NCBI GenBank assembly: GCA_017416765.1
Contig: JAFQBE010000014.1
Span: forward strand, 1 to 64,000
From: Clostridia bacterium
Lineage (GTDB): Bacteria > Bacillota > Clostridia > Oscillospirales > Acutalibacteraceae
Direction of reading: 5' to 3'
DNA length: 64,000 bases
Part shown: piece after piece, positions 49,382 through 58,634 of the stretch
Layout of the letters: each line of letters opens with the position of its first letter
Position numbering within the stretch: the first letter of the stretch is position 1
Position numbers and translations under genes: made by a program
The notes under the pieces: model-generated
What the model was told of the DNA's origin: nothing
Seen by the model: the letters and a program-made list of their open reading frames with translations, nothing else
The model's database searches: none

Positions 49382-50638
49382 ATGAGTTGCTTTATCATAG
49401 AAGGCGGCGAAAAAGTAAAAGGTGAAATTACGGTACAGGGTTCAAAAAACGGTACGCTTCCGCTGCTTTCTGCGGTGCTGCTCACGCAGGGGAAAAATGT
49501 GCTTTACGGCTGCCCGCAGCTCAGCGATGTAACTTCGGCTTTAAAAATTCTTACATATCTCGGCTGCAAAACGGAACATAAAAACGGTACGGCGGTTATA
49601 GACTGTACCGATGCATGGCGGTGCGATATCCCTGATTTTTTAATGCGTGAAATGCGCTCGTCCGTTGTGTTTTTAGGTGCTTTGCTTGCACGCTTCGGTA
49701 AGGCAGAGCTTTCCGCACCCGGCGGCTGCGAAATAGGTCTGCGCCCGATTGATTTGCATATTGAAGCAATGAAGGCTCTGGGGGCAGAAGTAAACGAAAG
49801 CGGCGGCAGAATATTTTTTGCCTGTCCGCAGGGTTTACACGCAACGCGTATAACGCTGTCGTTTCCTAGTGTAGGTGCTACGGAGAATATAATTCTTGCT
49901 TCGTGTACAGCGAAGGGCGAAACGGTTATAGTAAACGCGGCGCGTGAACCGGAAATAATTGAGCTTGCACATTTTCTTAACCGTTGCGGTGCGAAAATCA
50001 AAGGTGCAGGTGAAAGCGTAATTTATATTGAGGGCACGGATAAGCTTTATCCGTGCGAGCATACTGTAGAACAGGACAGAATAGCTGCCGTAACATTTAT
50101 GGCGGCTGCTGCCGTAACGGGCGGCGAAATATTTTTGAACGGCTTGCATCAGGGCTTGCTTATGCCGGTGCTTGAACCGTTTAAAGAAAGCGGATGTACG
50201 GTAAAGGCAGATGCAAACGGTGTGCATCTTATTGCACCGAAAAGACTGCGCAGGATTAAAACCGTGCGCACAATGCCGTATCCCGGCTTTCCTACAGATT
50301 CCCAGGCGGATTTTGCCGTTATGGCAAGCGTTGCCGAGGGAACAAGCGTAATTGTGGAAAATATCTTTGAAAACAGGTTTAAATATATTGCTGAACTGAA
50401 TAAAATGGGTGCCTGCGCCCGTGCAGAGGGTAGGGTAGCCGTTATTGAAGGAGTAAAGCGGCTTGAGTCTGCAAGGGTCGAAGCAACCGATTTAAGGGCG
50501 GGCAGTGCGCTTGTTGCGGCGGCACTCAATGCCCGCGGCAGTACCGTGGTTGACGGTGTTGCTTATATTGACCGCGGATATGAAAGTCTGGAGGTTCAGC
50601 TGAAAAGATTGGGTGCAAAAATCAAAAGAGGAGTTTGA
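49382..50638 (+). CDS. murA: UDP-N-acetylglucosamine 1-carboxyvinyltransferase
   Basis: 418 residues from ATG 49382, chosen for GAAGGGG 8-9 nt upstream; a GTG at 49325 in frame has none. EPT fold with GSKNGTLPLLSA and the catalytic Cys116 in the PGGCEIGLRPIDLHI loop (E. coli Cys115), TENIILA and GFPTDSQADF near the C-terminal half. It makes the first committed step to UDP-MurNAc; fosfomycin targets this cysteine. Its place between murG and ftsQ is found in several Clostridia. murB is absent here. Confidence 0.95.
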   Translation: MSCFIIEGGEKVKGEITVQGSKNGTLPLLSAVLLTQGKNVLYGCPQLSDVTSALKILTYLGCKTEHKNGTAVIDCTDAWRCDIPDFLMREMRSSVVFLGALLARFGKAELSAPGGCEIGLRPIDLHIEAMKALGAEVNESGGRIFFACPQGLHATRITLSFPSVGATENIILASCTAKGETVIVNAAREPEIIELAHFLNRCGAKIKGAGESVIYIEGTDKLYPCEHTVEQDRIAAVTFMAAAAVTGGEIFLNGLHQGLLMPVLEPFKESGCTVKADANGVHLIAPKRLRRIKTVRTMPYPGFPTDSQADFAVMASVAEGTSVIVENIFENRFKYIAELNKMGACARAEGRVAVIEGVKRLESARVEATDLRAGSALVAAALNARGSTVVDGVAYIDRGYESLEVQLKRLGAKIKRGV

Positions 50639-50639
50639 A

Positions 50640-51758
50640 ATGTCAGAGAAAGAAAACAAGTTCATTCTGGGCGACAACAGCGATGGCTACAGAAGAAGCA
50701 GCGAAGAAACACAGCCTGTAGTTCTGCCCGAATATATGGTGCGGCGGCAGCGGCCTGCACCTGCGCGCAAGCCTGCGCAAAGACCTTCTGCTAAAGGCAG
50801 ACCTGCACCGCAGGCACGCAAAAAAACAGCTGCAACAAAAAGTGTAAAAAAACCGGTTAAACGCAAAACCAACGGCAGACCCGAAGAAAATCAGTCACTT
50901 TCAAGAAATGAAAAAATAAAGCTTCACAATGAACAGCGCCGCAGACAGAAACGCCGCAAGCAGATAATAAATTATGCTGCGGTGTGTCTTGCTGTGCTTG
51001 CGCTGGCGGTTGTGCTGTCACTTACCGTTTTCTTTCAGGTAAATGAGTTCGTTATTAAAGGTAAGTCACCCTATACCGAAGAGCAGATTATCAATGCCTG
51101 CGGAATAAGAATGGGGGAAAATATAATCCGCTGTGATGCAAAATCGGTAGGGGACAAGCTGTCGCAGGCCCTGCCGTATATAGGTAGTGCAGCTGTTGAA
51201 CGCTCTGCATCGGGTAAGGTTACAATTACGGTTAAAACCGTTGAACCCTGCTGGTCGGTAATCAACGGCGAACAGGCTGTGCTTATTGATGCAGGCGGCA
51301 AGGTGCTTGAAATTGCTTCTGCTGAAAAGGCTCTTGAAGCTACAATTGTTCAGGGCATAGTTGTATCGGAAGCCGTACCCGGACAGGCTGTTGTACTACA
51401 GGAGGATGTTCCGTTTTCATATCTTGATACTATAGGTAAGGCTATAGCCTCGGCAGATATTGATAAGCTGACTTCACTCAATCTTTCCGATACTGACTAT
51501 ATGCAGGCACTTTACGACGGCAGAATCAATATAATTATCGGCGGCTCGGACAACCTCACAATGAAGCTTGCCCTTGCATCGGAGGTTATCAAGCGCGAGA
51601 ATTCAATAGACCCCGCTCAGTACGGCACAATCGACCTGACAATTGACGATATGGCTTATTTCAGACCGCAGGAAGAAGACGCTCCGTACGCTCCGGAGGA
51701 AGAAACATCGGCAGAAGATACGGACAACGGTGCTTCAGATACAGCCGCTGTTGCATAA
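50640..51758 (+). CDS. FtsQ/DivIB-like cell division protein with POTRA domain
   Basis: 372 residues from ATG 50640, 7 nt after AGAGGAG; the stop of murA overlaps at 50636-50638. A long basic cytoplasmic part rich in Lys/Arg/Pro (about 1-112), one transmembrane helix (about 117-138), then a POTRA domain (FFQVNEFVIKGKSPYTEEQI, about 140-212), the beta domain and an acidic tail (DTDNGASDTAAVA). This order and the site between murA and ftsZ fit DivIB/FtsQ of the divisome. ftsA, which commonly follows, is missing. Confidence 0.88.
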   Translation: MSEKENKFILGDNSDGYRRSSEETQPVVLPEYMVRRQRPAPARKPAQRPSAKGRPAPQARKKTAATKSVKKPVKRKTNGRPEENQSLSRNEKIKLHNEQRRRQKRRKQIINYAAVCLAVLALAVVLSLTVFFQVNEFVIKGKSPYTEEQIINACGIRMGENIIRCDAKSVGDKLSQALPYIGSAAVERSASGKVTITVKTVEPCWSVINGEQAVLIDAGGKVLEIASAEKALEATIVQGIVVSEAVPGQAVVLQEDVPFSYLDTIGKAIASADIDKLTSLNLSDTDYMQALYDGRINIIIGGSDNLTMKLALASEVIKRENSIDPAQYGTIDLTIDDMAYFRPQEEDAPYAPEEETSAEDTDNGASDTAAVA

Positions 51759-51792
51759 TATAACTAAAATTTTACTTTTTTTAAAAATGCTA

Positions 51793-51821
51793 TTGTAATT
51801 AATTATAAACTGTGATATTAT
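51793..51821 (+). promoter_or_regulatory. Own promoter of ftsZ
   Basis: TTGTAA (51793-51798), 17-bp spacer, TATTAT (51816-51821), in the 130-nt gap before ftsZ. Confidence 0.55.
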
Positions 51822-51888
51822 TCTTTTAATGATTATGTCTGTAATTCTGTAAATATATAAAACTAAATGTTTGGGAGGCAATTGAAGA

Positions 51889-53100
51889 ATGGGTTTTGAA
51901 ATCGATAACGAAATAGAAAATGTGGTACAAATTAAGGTAATCGGTGTCGGCGGCGGCGGCGGAAACGCAGTTAACCGTATGATTCAGTCCGGCATCAGAG
52001 GTGTTGAGTTCATTGCTGTCAATACCGACAAGCAGATGCTCCTCAGCTCACAGGCAACCCACAAAATTCAGATTGGCGAAAAAGTTACACGCGGCATGGG
52101 CGCCGGCGGCAAGCCTGAGGTTGGCCAGAAGGCAGCGGAAGAAAGCCGTGATGTTATTTCCGATACACTCAAGGGCACAGATATGGTCTTTATCACAGCC
52201 GGTATGGGCGGCGGTACAGGCACAGGTGCTGCTCCCGTAATCGCACAGATTGCAAAGGATATGGGTATCCTTACAGTCGGTGTTGTTACAAAGCCCTTCA
52301 ATTTCGAAGGCAAGCGCAGAATGAACCAGGCTGAAAACGGTATTGATATGCTTACAGAGCATGTTGACAGCCTTGTTATTATTCCCAACGAGCGTCTTCG
52401 TTTCGCAAGCGAAACAAAAATCACAATGAGCAACGCTTTTGCAAAGGCTGACGATGTTCTCCTTCAGGGCGTTAAGAATATTTCCGAGCTTATCAAAATT
52501 CCCGGTGTTATCAACCTCGACTTCGCAGACGTTCTTTCCGTTATGAAGGATGCCGGTCACGCACACATGGGTATCGGCTACGCAAAGGGCAAGGACAAGC
52601 CCGAGGTTGCCGCAGAAGCAGCTATTTCCAGCCCGCTTCTTGAAACATCAATCAAGGGTGCAAAGGGTGTTATCATCAGCGTTACATCTTCACCCGATAT
52701 CGGTCTTGAAGATATCGAGCTTGCAAGCGAAAAAATCAAGGATGCAGCACATCCCGATGCAAACATCATCTGGGGTCTCGCATTCGACGATTCTCTCAAT
52801 GACGAGCTTTACATCACCGTTATCGCTACAGGCTTCGGCTTTGGCGCAGATGGCTCAATTGATTGCCCGCCCGCAGTTGAAGAAATCTTCTCTTCTTCCG
52901 CACACCCCAACATGGATGTTCTTCTCAACAACACTTCTGCTCCCGCAGCAGCTCCTGTACAGACTAACCCTGCAGCACCGCCTGCACCGGTAGCTCCTGT
53001 TGCACCTGCAGCTCCCGCAGCACCCGTTGTTGAAACAGGCATCGGTAACGATGATGACGATTATTTCGATTTCCTTAACTTCTTCAACGATAAGAAATAA
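51889..53100 (+). CDS. ftsZ: Cell division protein FtsZ
   Basis: 403 residues. Tubulin-like GTPase that forms the Z ring. [14 protein letters not shown] at the start, tubulin signature [10 protein letters not shown] at 107-116, and the T7 loop NLDFADV. The linker is Pro/Ala-rich ([15 protein letters not shown]..., about 345-380). The C-terminus is [18 protein letters not shown] and lacks the conserved IPxFLR peptide that binds FtsA, ZipA and SepF in most bacteria. It is cotranscribed with or has its own promoter, and shows high-expression codons. Confidence 0.97.
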   Translation: MGFEIDNEIENVVQIKVIGVGGGGGNAVNRMIQSGIRGVEFIAVNTDKQMLLSSQATHKIQIGEKVTRGMGAGGKPEVGQKAAEESRDVISDTLKGTDMVFITAGMGGGTGTGAAPVIAQIAKDMGILTVGVVTKPFNFEGKRRMNQAENGIDMLTEHVDSLVIIPNERLRFASETKITMSNAFAKADDVLLQGVKNISELIKIPGVINLDFADVLSVMKDAGHAHMGIGYAKGKDKPEVAAEAAISSPLLETSIKGAKGVIISVTSSPDIGLEDIELASEKIKDAAHPDANIIWGLAFDDSLNDELYITVIATGFGFGADGSIDCPPAVEEIFSSSAHPNMDVLLNNTSAPAAAPVQTNPAAPPAPVAPVAPAAPAAPVVETGIGNDDDDYFDFLNFFNDKK

Positions 53101-53124
53101 TCATTCTTGCATAACATAATAAAT

Positions 53125-53151
53125 GGGCGCACTTGCCGTGCGCCCAATTTT
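53125..53151 (+). terminator. Terminator after ftsZ
   Basis: GGGCGCA (53125-53131) and TGCGCCC (53139-53145), 7 pairs, followed by AATTTTG. Confidence 0.78.
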
Positions 53152-53175
53152 GCTATAATTTGGAGATAAAAAATT

Positions 53176-54027
53176 ATGAAGCTTATTGACGGTAAAATTA
53201 TATCCGAACACATCAAACAGCAGGTCATTGCGCAGGTGAATGATATCAAGGCGCAGGGTATAGAGCCTTGCCTTGCCGTAATTATAGTCGGCGATGATTT
53301 TGCATCAAGAACCTATGTGAACAACAAGAAAAAGACCTGCGATTATGTCGGCATCAAATCGCTCGAATATGCCCTCCCCGAATCGACAACACAGGAAGAA
53401 TTACTTGAATTGGTTGAAAAGCTCAATGCAGATAAAAGTGTTCACGGTATACTCTGTCAGCTGCCTATCCCCAAGCACATTGACGAAAAGATTATTCTCA
53501 ATGCAATCGCACCTGAAAAGGATGTTGATGCGTTCCATCCTGTTAATGCAGGTCACATCATGATTGGCGACGGTGTGCTTCGCCCCTGTACACCTGCGGG
53601 CATTATGGAAATGCTCAAGTACGAAGGTATTGATGTTGCGGGTAAAAACTGCGTAGTAATCGGCAGAAGCAATATCGTCGGTAAGCCCATGGCTATGCTG
53701 CTTATTAATGCTAGCGGTACGGTTACTGTATGTAATTCAAAAACGCAGAACCTTGCCGAAATTACAAAAAAGGCGGATATACTTGTTGCCGCTGTCGGCA
53801 AAGCAAAGTTTGTAACTGCCGATATGGTTAAAGAAGGTGCTGTTGTAATTGATGTTGGCATGAACCGCGATGAAGACGGAAAGCGTTGCGGTGATGTTGA
53901 TTTTGAAGCTGTCAAAGAAAAGGCTTCCCATATCACCCCGGTCCCCGGCGGTGTAGGTCTGATGACGGTTGCAATGCTTATGGAAAATACCGTTACCGCC
54001 GCAAAAATGCAAAATCTTAAAGGATAA
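53176..54027 (+). CDS. folD: Bifunctional methylenetetrahydrofolate dehydrogenase/cyclohydrolase
   Basis: 283 residues. NADP-dependent one-carbon enzyme that interconverts 5,10-methylene-, methenyl- and 10-formyl-THF. Marks are YVNNKKKTCDYVGI (catalytic Lys/Tyr), QLPIPKHIDE, KDVDAFHPVN, CTPAGIMEML, VIGRSNIVGKPMA and PVPGGVGLMTVAML. It links to glyA at 61453-62700 by pathway. The start ATG 53176 follows TTTGGAG. Confidence 0.97.
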   Translation: MKLIDGKIISEHIKQQVIAQVNDIKAQGIEPCLAVIIVGDDFASRTYVNNKKKTCDYVGIKSLEYALPESTTQEELLELVEKLNADKSVHGILCQLPIPKHIDEKIILNAIAPEKDVDAFHPVNAGHIMIGDGVLRPCTPAGIMEMLKYEGIDVAGKNCVVIGRSNIVGKPMAMLLINASGTVTVCNSKTQNLAEITKKADILVAAVGKAKFVTADMVKEGAVVIDVGMNRDEDGKRCGDVDFEAVKEKASHITPVPGGVGLMTVAMLMENTVTAAKMQNLKG

Positions 54028-54036
54028 GCTGATATT

Positions 54037-56115
54037 ATGATTAAAGAACTTATTTCCCGCCGTACTCCTGATTGGGCAGAACATTTTCTGCTTGAAAAAA
54101 CTGAAACGGAAAATGTATGGAGCTATGAAAATGCCGATGGCAAGGTGCTTATCAAAGGCGGCAATGCCCTTGATATGGCTGTGGCTTACTATGCCTTTCT
54201 GCGTAAATACTGCGGCGCTTATTTTGATGCTGAACACGCGCTGTGTGTCGGCGGATTCAATCTGCCTGAAAACGGCGAAAACGGCGAAATAAAGGCAAAG
54301 TACCGAACCTGCCTTGAATATACAACTTTTTCCTGCGGCGCATGCTGGTGGGGTTGGGAACGCTGGGAAAACGAAATAGATTTCATGGCTATGCACGGAA
54401 TAAATCTTCCGCTGACGGTTATTGGTACGGAGGCTGTATGGCTGAAAACTCTTATGGATTTAGGCATGAAGGAGGATTTGGCACTTGCCTGTATTTCAGG
54501 TCCTGCATTCTGGGGATGGCAGCTTTATAACTGCTTTGACGGCTATCTGCCGCAGGCAAGCAGAGAAAGCGTTGATAAAAGAATTGAGCTTGGCAGAAGG
54601 ATTTTTGAACGCGAAAAACTGCTCGGTATGCAGCCACTTATGCACGGATATTCAGGCTATGTGTCGCGCAATTTTATTCAGGCAAAGCTGCGTGCAAGAC
54701 TCAATAAAACCGATGAATGGTGCTGCTTCCCTGCGCAGTATCATATTTCCGCGCTTGATACAAACTTCCACCGTGTAGGTGCTCTTTACTATAAAAACCT
54801 TGGTTTGCTCATAGGTGGAGGAAGCTTCTTTCTGGCTGACCCGTTTACGGCACACCCCCCTGCAAAGCGCGATTCTGCGTTCCTTGCAGGTGTAGGCAAT
54901 GCAATATATAAGCTCGTTGAAACCCAAAATGAAAATGCAATGTGGGTTATGCATTCTTCTTCTGCAAAGCCGGCCATGTTCAGAACTGTTCCGCACGATA
55001 AGGTTCTTATTATCGATAACGGCGAAATGTACAAAGAAGAAGGTTTTGAGAATATCGGTTTTATTCTCGGTTCTTCATTCAACAGCGGCGATGTTACCGC
55101 TATTCACGGCGATTTTTCAGCTTGTGCAGGTGTTAATTTTGCTAAAACAAATGCGGAAAATGTTGTCGGTGTAGGTGCTTTTTCGGACGGTGCTTATTCT
55201 AACGAAGCTTTCCGTCAGTTCAGCTATGCCGCACTTGCCGATGAATTAAATGCTGATGACTGGCTTGAAACATATGTTAAAAACCGCTATAAAACTGATT
55301 CTGCGGCAGCTGTTGAGGCAATGCGGCTGCTTAAAAACAGCTGTTGGAAAAGCGGTCAGCCTGCGCGTGAACACGGCAGCGCTGTATGTACAAGGCCGTC
55401 AACTCTGCTTCGCCACACTTCTGTCGGTGACAGCGGCTGTGAGATAAATTATAATATTGCCGATGTTTTTGCTGCGGCAAAAAAACTTGTTGAGGCGGAA
55501 GGCACAACACGCGAATATGAGCTTGATGTGGCTGATATATTGCGTCAGGCTTTGAGCGACCTTGCAAATTTCGTTTGCAAAAAAGCGCTTGAAGGCTACA
55601 AAACCAAAAATGTTGCTCTTTTTGAAGATAATACAAACCTGTTTTTGAATCTTGTTGAAGATATGGACAGGCTGATGATGACGAAAAAAGAATTTTCCTT
55701 GCCGCATTATCTTAAAGCTGCAAATGCTTCGGGTACAACGGCGGAGGAAAGCCAGAATTTTGAAATCAATGTTCTTGCACAGACTACTCTTTTCGGTCCT
55801 ACAAAGGATTGTGTGCTTTACGATACCTGCTGGAAGGAGTGGGGCGGCAGCCTTAAAACCTTCTACGGTATGCGCTGGAGAGCAATGTTTGAACAGCTTG
55901 CGGCAAACTTTAAAAAGTTTCGCCGTATTCCCGAAAAAACAAAAACTCAGGTTTTTGAGCGCGATGCATATACGGGCAGCGAATTTAACCATAAGCTTTC
56001 GAAAGTCGAAAAAGCGTGGATTGCCGAATATGCACCCGATAACGATGGCGTTGAAAAAGAAAATACGCTTGATGTGGCAAAACAACTTGTCGCCAAATAT
56101 GCACCAAATTTTTAA
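54037..56115 (+). CDS. GH89 (alpha-N-acetylglucosaminidase)-like protein lacking both catalytic Glu
   Basis: 692 residues, no signal peptide. The GH89 fold is clear: YRTCLEYTTFSCGACWWGW, MAMHGINLPL, GYVSRNF and FLADPF near 265-270. But the acid/base motif DxFNE of human NAGLU (E316) reads DPFTA here (A272), and the second catalytic Glu in the PEGxxxN loop (E446) reads FSDGAYSNE (D384). The conserved HNFGG is also gone (SSFNSGD). Alignment is by memory of the NAGLU sequence. It is probably not a normal alpha-N-acetylglucosaminidase; a lectin, transglycosidase or altered enzyme is possible. It follows folD after 9 nt. Confidence 0.72.
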   Translation: MIKELISRRTPDWAEHFLLEKTETENVWSYENADGKVLIKGGNALDMAVAYYAFLRKYCGAYFDAEHALCVGGFNLPENGENGEIKAKYRTCLEYTTFSCGACWWGWERWENEIDFMAMHGINLPLTVIGTEAVWLKTLMDLGMKEDLALACISGPAFWGWQLYNCFDGYLPQASRESVDKRIELGRRIFEREKLLGMQPLMHGYSGYVSRNFIQAKLRARLNKTDEWCCFPAQYHISALDTNFHRVGALYYKNLGLLIGGGSFFLADPFTAHPPAKRDSAFLAGVGNAIYKLVETQNENAMWVMHSSSAKPAMFRTVPHDKVLIIDNGEMYKEEGFENIGFILGSSFNSGDVTAIHGDFSACAGVNFAKTNAENVVGVGAFSDGAYSNEAFRQFSYAALADELNADDWLETYVKNRYKTDSAAAVEAMRLLKNSCWKSGQPAREHGSAVCTRPSTLLRHTSVGDSGCEINYNIADVFAAAKKLVEAEGTTREYELDVADILRQALSDLANFVCKKALEGYKTKNVALFEDNTNLFLNLVEDMDRLMMTKKEFSLPHYLKAANASGTTAEESQNFEINVLAQTTLFGPTKDCVLYDTCWKEWGGSLKTFYGMRWRAMFEQLAANFKKFRRIPEKTKTQVFERDAYTGSEFNHKLSKVEKAWIAEYAPDNDGVEKENTLDVAKQLVAKYAPNF

Positions 56116-56202
56116 TATTTTGCGATATTTAACATAAAAATGATAAAGGGACTTTCGATTTTAGCGAAAGTCCCTTTTTGGTACCAAATTTTTAATATTT
56201 TG
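56103..56202. repeat. 20-bp direct repeats flanking the terminator hairpin
   Basis: ACCAAATTTTTAATATTTTG occurs at 56103-56122 (including the last codons and stop of the GH89-like gene) and again at 56183-56202, exactly 80 bp apart, with the terminator hairpin between them. Flanking bases differ on both sides, so the repeat is exactly 20 bp. Confidence 0.85.
56145..56179. terminator. Bidirectional terminator between GH89-like gene and YbaK gene
   Basis: AAAGGGACTTTCG (56145-56157) and CGAAAGTCCCTTT (56165-56177), 13 perfect pairs with a 7-nt loop, T-rich on the right and A-rich on the left. Confidence 0.9.
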
Positions 56203-56682
56203 TTATGCTTCTTCCTGCCATGCTTTACAAACATCAACCCATTCGGCATCCGGGCAGAGCATTTCAAGCTCGGGTATGTGTAATTCAACTGCGCTGTTTG
56301 AACTGCCTGCGGCGGGATAAACAATGTCAAAGCGCTTGAGTGAAACATCAAGGAAAATATTAACACCTTCATTTACTGCAAACGGGCATACGCCGCCGAC
56401 TGCGTGACCAACAAGCTCAACGGCTTCGTCAGGAGTGAGCATTTTTGCCTTTGCACCGAATTTTGCCTTGTATTTTGCGTTGTCAACCTTTGCGTCACCT
56501 GCAGCAACAATAAGTATAGCGTTGCCGTTAAGCATAAAGGAAAGTGTTTTTGCAATGCGTTTGCCTTCGCAGCCCAGTGCCGCTGCGGCAAGCTCAACCG
56601 TTGCGCTTGAAACATCGAATTCTATTATTCTGTCTGCCATGCCTTTTTCTTCAAGGTAGGGTCTTACTCTTTCAATGGACAT
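56203..56682 (-). CDS. YbaK/EbsC-family aminoacyl-tRNA deacylase
   Basis: 159 residues. YbaK/ProX-like domain with the catalytic-site lysine in GKRIAKTLSF, DAKVDNAKYKAKFG and the GHAVGGVCPFAV loop. The family hydrolyses mischarged Cys-tRNA-Pro or related tRNAs in the cytoplasm. It has the usual single-domain length and is followed upstream by the exonuclease gene on the same strand after 20 nt. The exact tRNA substrate is not determined by sequence. Confidence 0.92.
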   Translation of the reverse strand: MSIERVRPYLEEKGMADRIIEFDVSSATVELAAAALGCEGKRIAKTLSFMLNGNAILIVAAGDAKVDNAKYKAKFGAKAKMLTPDEAVELVGHAVGGVCPFAVNEGVNIFLDVSLKRFDIVYPAAGSSNSAVELHIPELEMLCPDAEWVDVCKAWQEEA

Positions 56683-56702
56683 AATTTATTTTCTCCTGTA
56701 TT

Positions 56703-57461
56703 TTAAATATCAATTACAACTTCAACCGGGCAGTGGTCTGAACCGAAAACATTGCTGTGTATGCTTGCAGAAACAAGCTTTTCGTTGAGCTGCGAACCGG
56801 TGAGGAAATAGTCAATTCTCCAGCCTATGCCCTTCTCTCTTGCATGGAAGCGGTAGCTCCACCATGAATATGCACCTTCAAGGTCGGGATAAAACCAACG
56901 GAAAGTGTCGGTAAAGCCTGATTCGAGAAGAAGCGAAAACTTGCCTCTTTCTTCATCTGTAAAGCCGGGGTTATGGTGGTTGGTTTTCGGGTTTTTAAGG
57001 TCTATATCGTTGTGTGCAACATTCATATCTCCGCATACAACAACAGGTTTTGTGCTGTTGAGTGAAACAAGATATGCTCTGAAATCGTCTTCCCACTCCA
57101 TGCGGTAATCCAGCCTTTTCAAGCCGTCCTGCGAGTTGGGAGTATAGACACATACGAAGTAGAATTTATCGTATTCCAGCGTGATTACTCTGCCTTCTGT
57201 GTCGTGTTTTTGTATATCAATTCCGTTGGAAACGGAAAGGGGTTTTTCTTTTGTGAAAACAGCGGTGCCGGAATAGCCTTTTTTCTCTGCATAGTTCCAG
57301 TAGCCGTAATAGCCTTCGGGGTTGAAATCAATCTGACCCTCCTGAAGCTTTGTTTCTTGCACGCAGAGTATGTCTGCATCAAATTCTTTGAAAATTTCGG
57401 CAAAGCCTTTGTTCATGCAGGCTCGTAAACCGTTGACATTCCATGAGATAAATTTTTTCAT
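56703..57461 (-). CDS. xth: Exodeoxyribonuclease III (AP endonuclease)
   Basis: 252 residues. MKKFISWNVNGLRACM, VQETKLQEGQ (metal-binding Glu), GDMNVAHNDIDL, and C-terminal GSDHCPVEV are the Xth/ExoA signatures. It cleaves abasic sites and removes 3' blocks in base excision repair. Co-oriented with the YbaK gene. Length matches B. subtilis ExoA. Confidence 0.95.
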   Translation of the reverse strand: MKKFISWNVNGLRACMNKGFAEIFKEFDADILCVQETKLQEGQIDFNPEGYYGYWNYAEKKGYSGTAVFTKEKPLSVSNGIDIQKHDTEGRVITLEYDKFYFVCVYTPNSQDGLKRLDYRMEWEDDFRAYLVSLNSTKPVVVCGDMNVAHNDIDLKNPKTNHHNPGFTDEERGKFSLLLESGFTDTFRWFYPDLEGAYSWWSYRFHAREKGIGWRIDYFLTGSQLNEKLVSASIHSNVFGSDHCPVEVVIDI

Positions 57462-57559
57462 TCTGCACCTCTTTTTTTAGAAAATCTGCTGTTTATTTTA
57501 CCACAGTTGATTCTTTAATGCAACAGCTGTAAAAATTTTAAAAAATCGCTGTTTTTTCA

Positions 57560-57588
57560 TTGCTTTTTAAAGCTGATTATGCTATAAT
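57560..57588 (+). promoter_or_regulatory. Promoter of the CPBP-tadA-remB-gyrB transcript
   Basis: TTGCTT (57560-57565), 17-bp spacer, TATAAT (57583-57588). Confidence 0.65.
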
Positions 57589-57653
57589 AAATCAGCCTAT
57601 TATATTATAGAAAATAATAATTATATTTGCGCATTTATTTTAAGAGGTTATTG

Positions 57654-58634
57654 ATGGATTATTACTATTCTTACCCCTATTCAAGGGCAGATATAGAGCG
57701 CGCAGAGTTTAAAGCTCTGCGTAAGCACAGTAAGGCTGTGGGCATCTGTATTGTCGTATACATTCTTTTGCAGCAGCTTTTCCTTTCTGTGCTTATGCTT
57801 CTCAACCTTACCCAAGCTTACAGCGAAAACCCCGCTTTTCAATATGCGGTAAGTGTGCTGGTTTTCGGCATTGCGGCTATGGGTGTACCTTTTTTTGTAT
57901 ACAGCTGCAAAAAGGGCAGCCTGAGCTACCGCAAGGTACTGCCGTTCGATTTCCCGCAGGACAAAAAACGCACCCTGCTTTTCGTGCTTTCGGGCTTTGC
58001 GCTGTGCCTTGGTGCAAACTATGCCGCAGTTTATGTTGAGGCGGTTTTATCTCAGGCGGGTGTGGAGCTTGTCCAACCGCAGGGCAACGAATCTTCTTCG
58101 GTGCTTGATGTATTTCTCAATTTTATCTGCGCTGCGGTATACGCACCGCTTGTTGAAGAATTTGTTTTCCGCGGAGTTATTATGCAGCCCTTGCGCCGCT
58201 ACGGCGACCATTTTGCAGTACTCGCTTCCGCTTTTATTTTCGGTCTTGCGCATGCAAGCATTACGGGCTTTGTCTTTGCCTTTATCTGCGGTATTGCAAT
58301 GGGCTATGCTACCTTGCTTACGGGCAGCTTGTGGACCGGTATCATTATCCACTTCTGTAACAATTCCTTTGCTGTACTCACATCGGAGCTTTATACAGCT
58401 TTTCCCGATATGGGCGATTTGCCGTACCTTGCCGCAGTTTATATTATCTTTTTTGTCGGTATAGCTTCGGTAATATTGCTTGCCCTTTCAAAATCGTTCC
58501 GCTTTTCAAAGCCGAATACGGTGCTTACAAAGGGTCAGCGCTTTAAAGCGTTTTTCCTTTCTCTGCCGATGCTTGCGGCAATTGCCGGTTTAGCCTTCTT
58601 TATCCTTTCTTCCGTGGGAGGAAATCAGCAGTGA
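57654..58634 (+). CDS. CPBP-family intramembrane glutamic protease (Rce1-like)
   Basis: 326 residues from ATG 57654; AAGAGG lies 6 nt upstream. Eight or so transmembrane helices. The protease motif EExxxR is at E168-E169-x3-R173 (VEEFVFRG), with FGLAHAS and HFCNN as the other active-site segments. CAAX/CPBP proteases in Firmicutes often process or protect against peptides; the substrate here is unknown. The stop overlaps the tadA start. Confidence 0.88.
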   Translation: MDYYYSYPYSRADIERAEFKALRKHSKAVGICIVVYILLQQLFLSVLMLLNLTQAYSENPAFQYAVSVLVFGIAAMGVPFFVYSCKKGSLSYRKVLPFDFPQDKKRTLLFVLSGFALCLGANYAAVYVEAVLSQAGVELVQPQGNESSSVLDVFLNFICAAVYAPLVEEFVFRGVIMQPLRRYGDHFAVLASAFIFGLAHASITGFVFAFICGIAMGYATLLTGSLWTGIIIHFCNNSFAVLTSELYTAFPDMGDLPYLAAVYIIFFVGIASVILLALSKSFRFSKPNTVLTKGQRFKAFFLSLPMLAAIAGLAFFILSSVGGNQQ

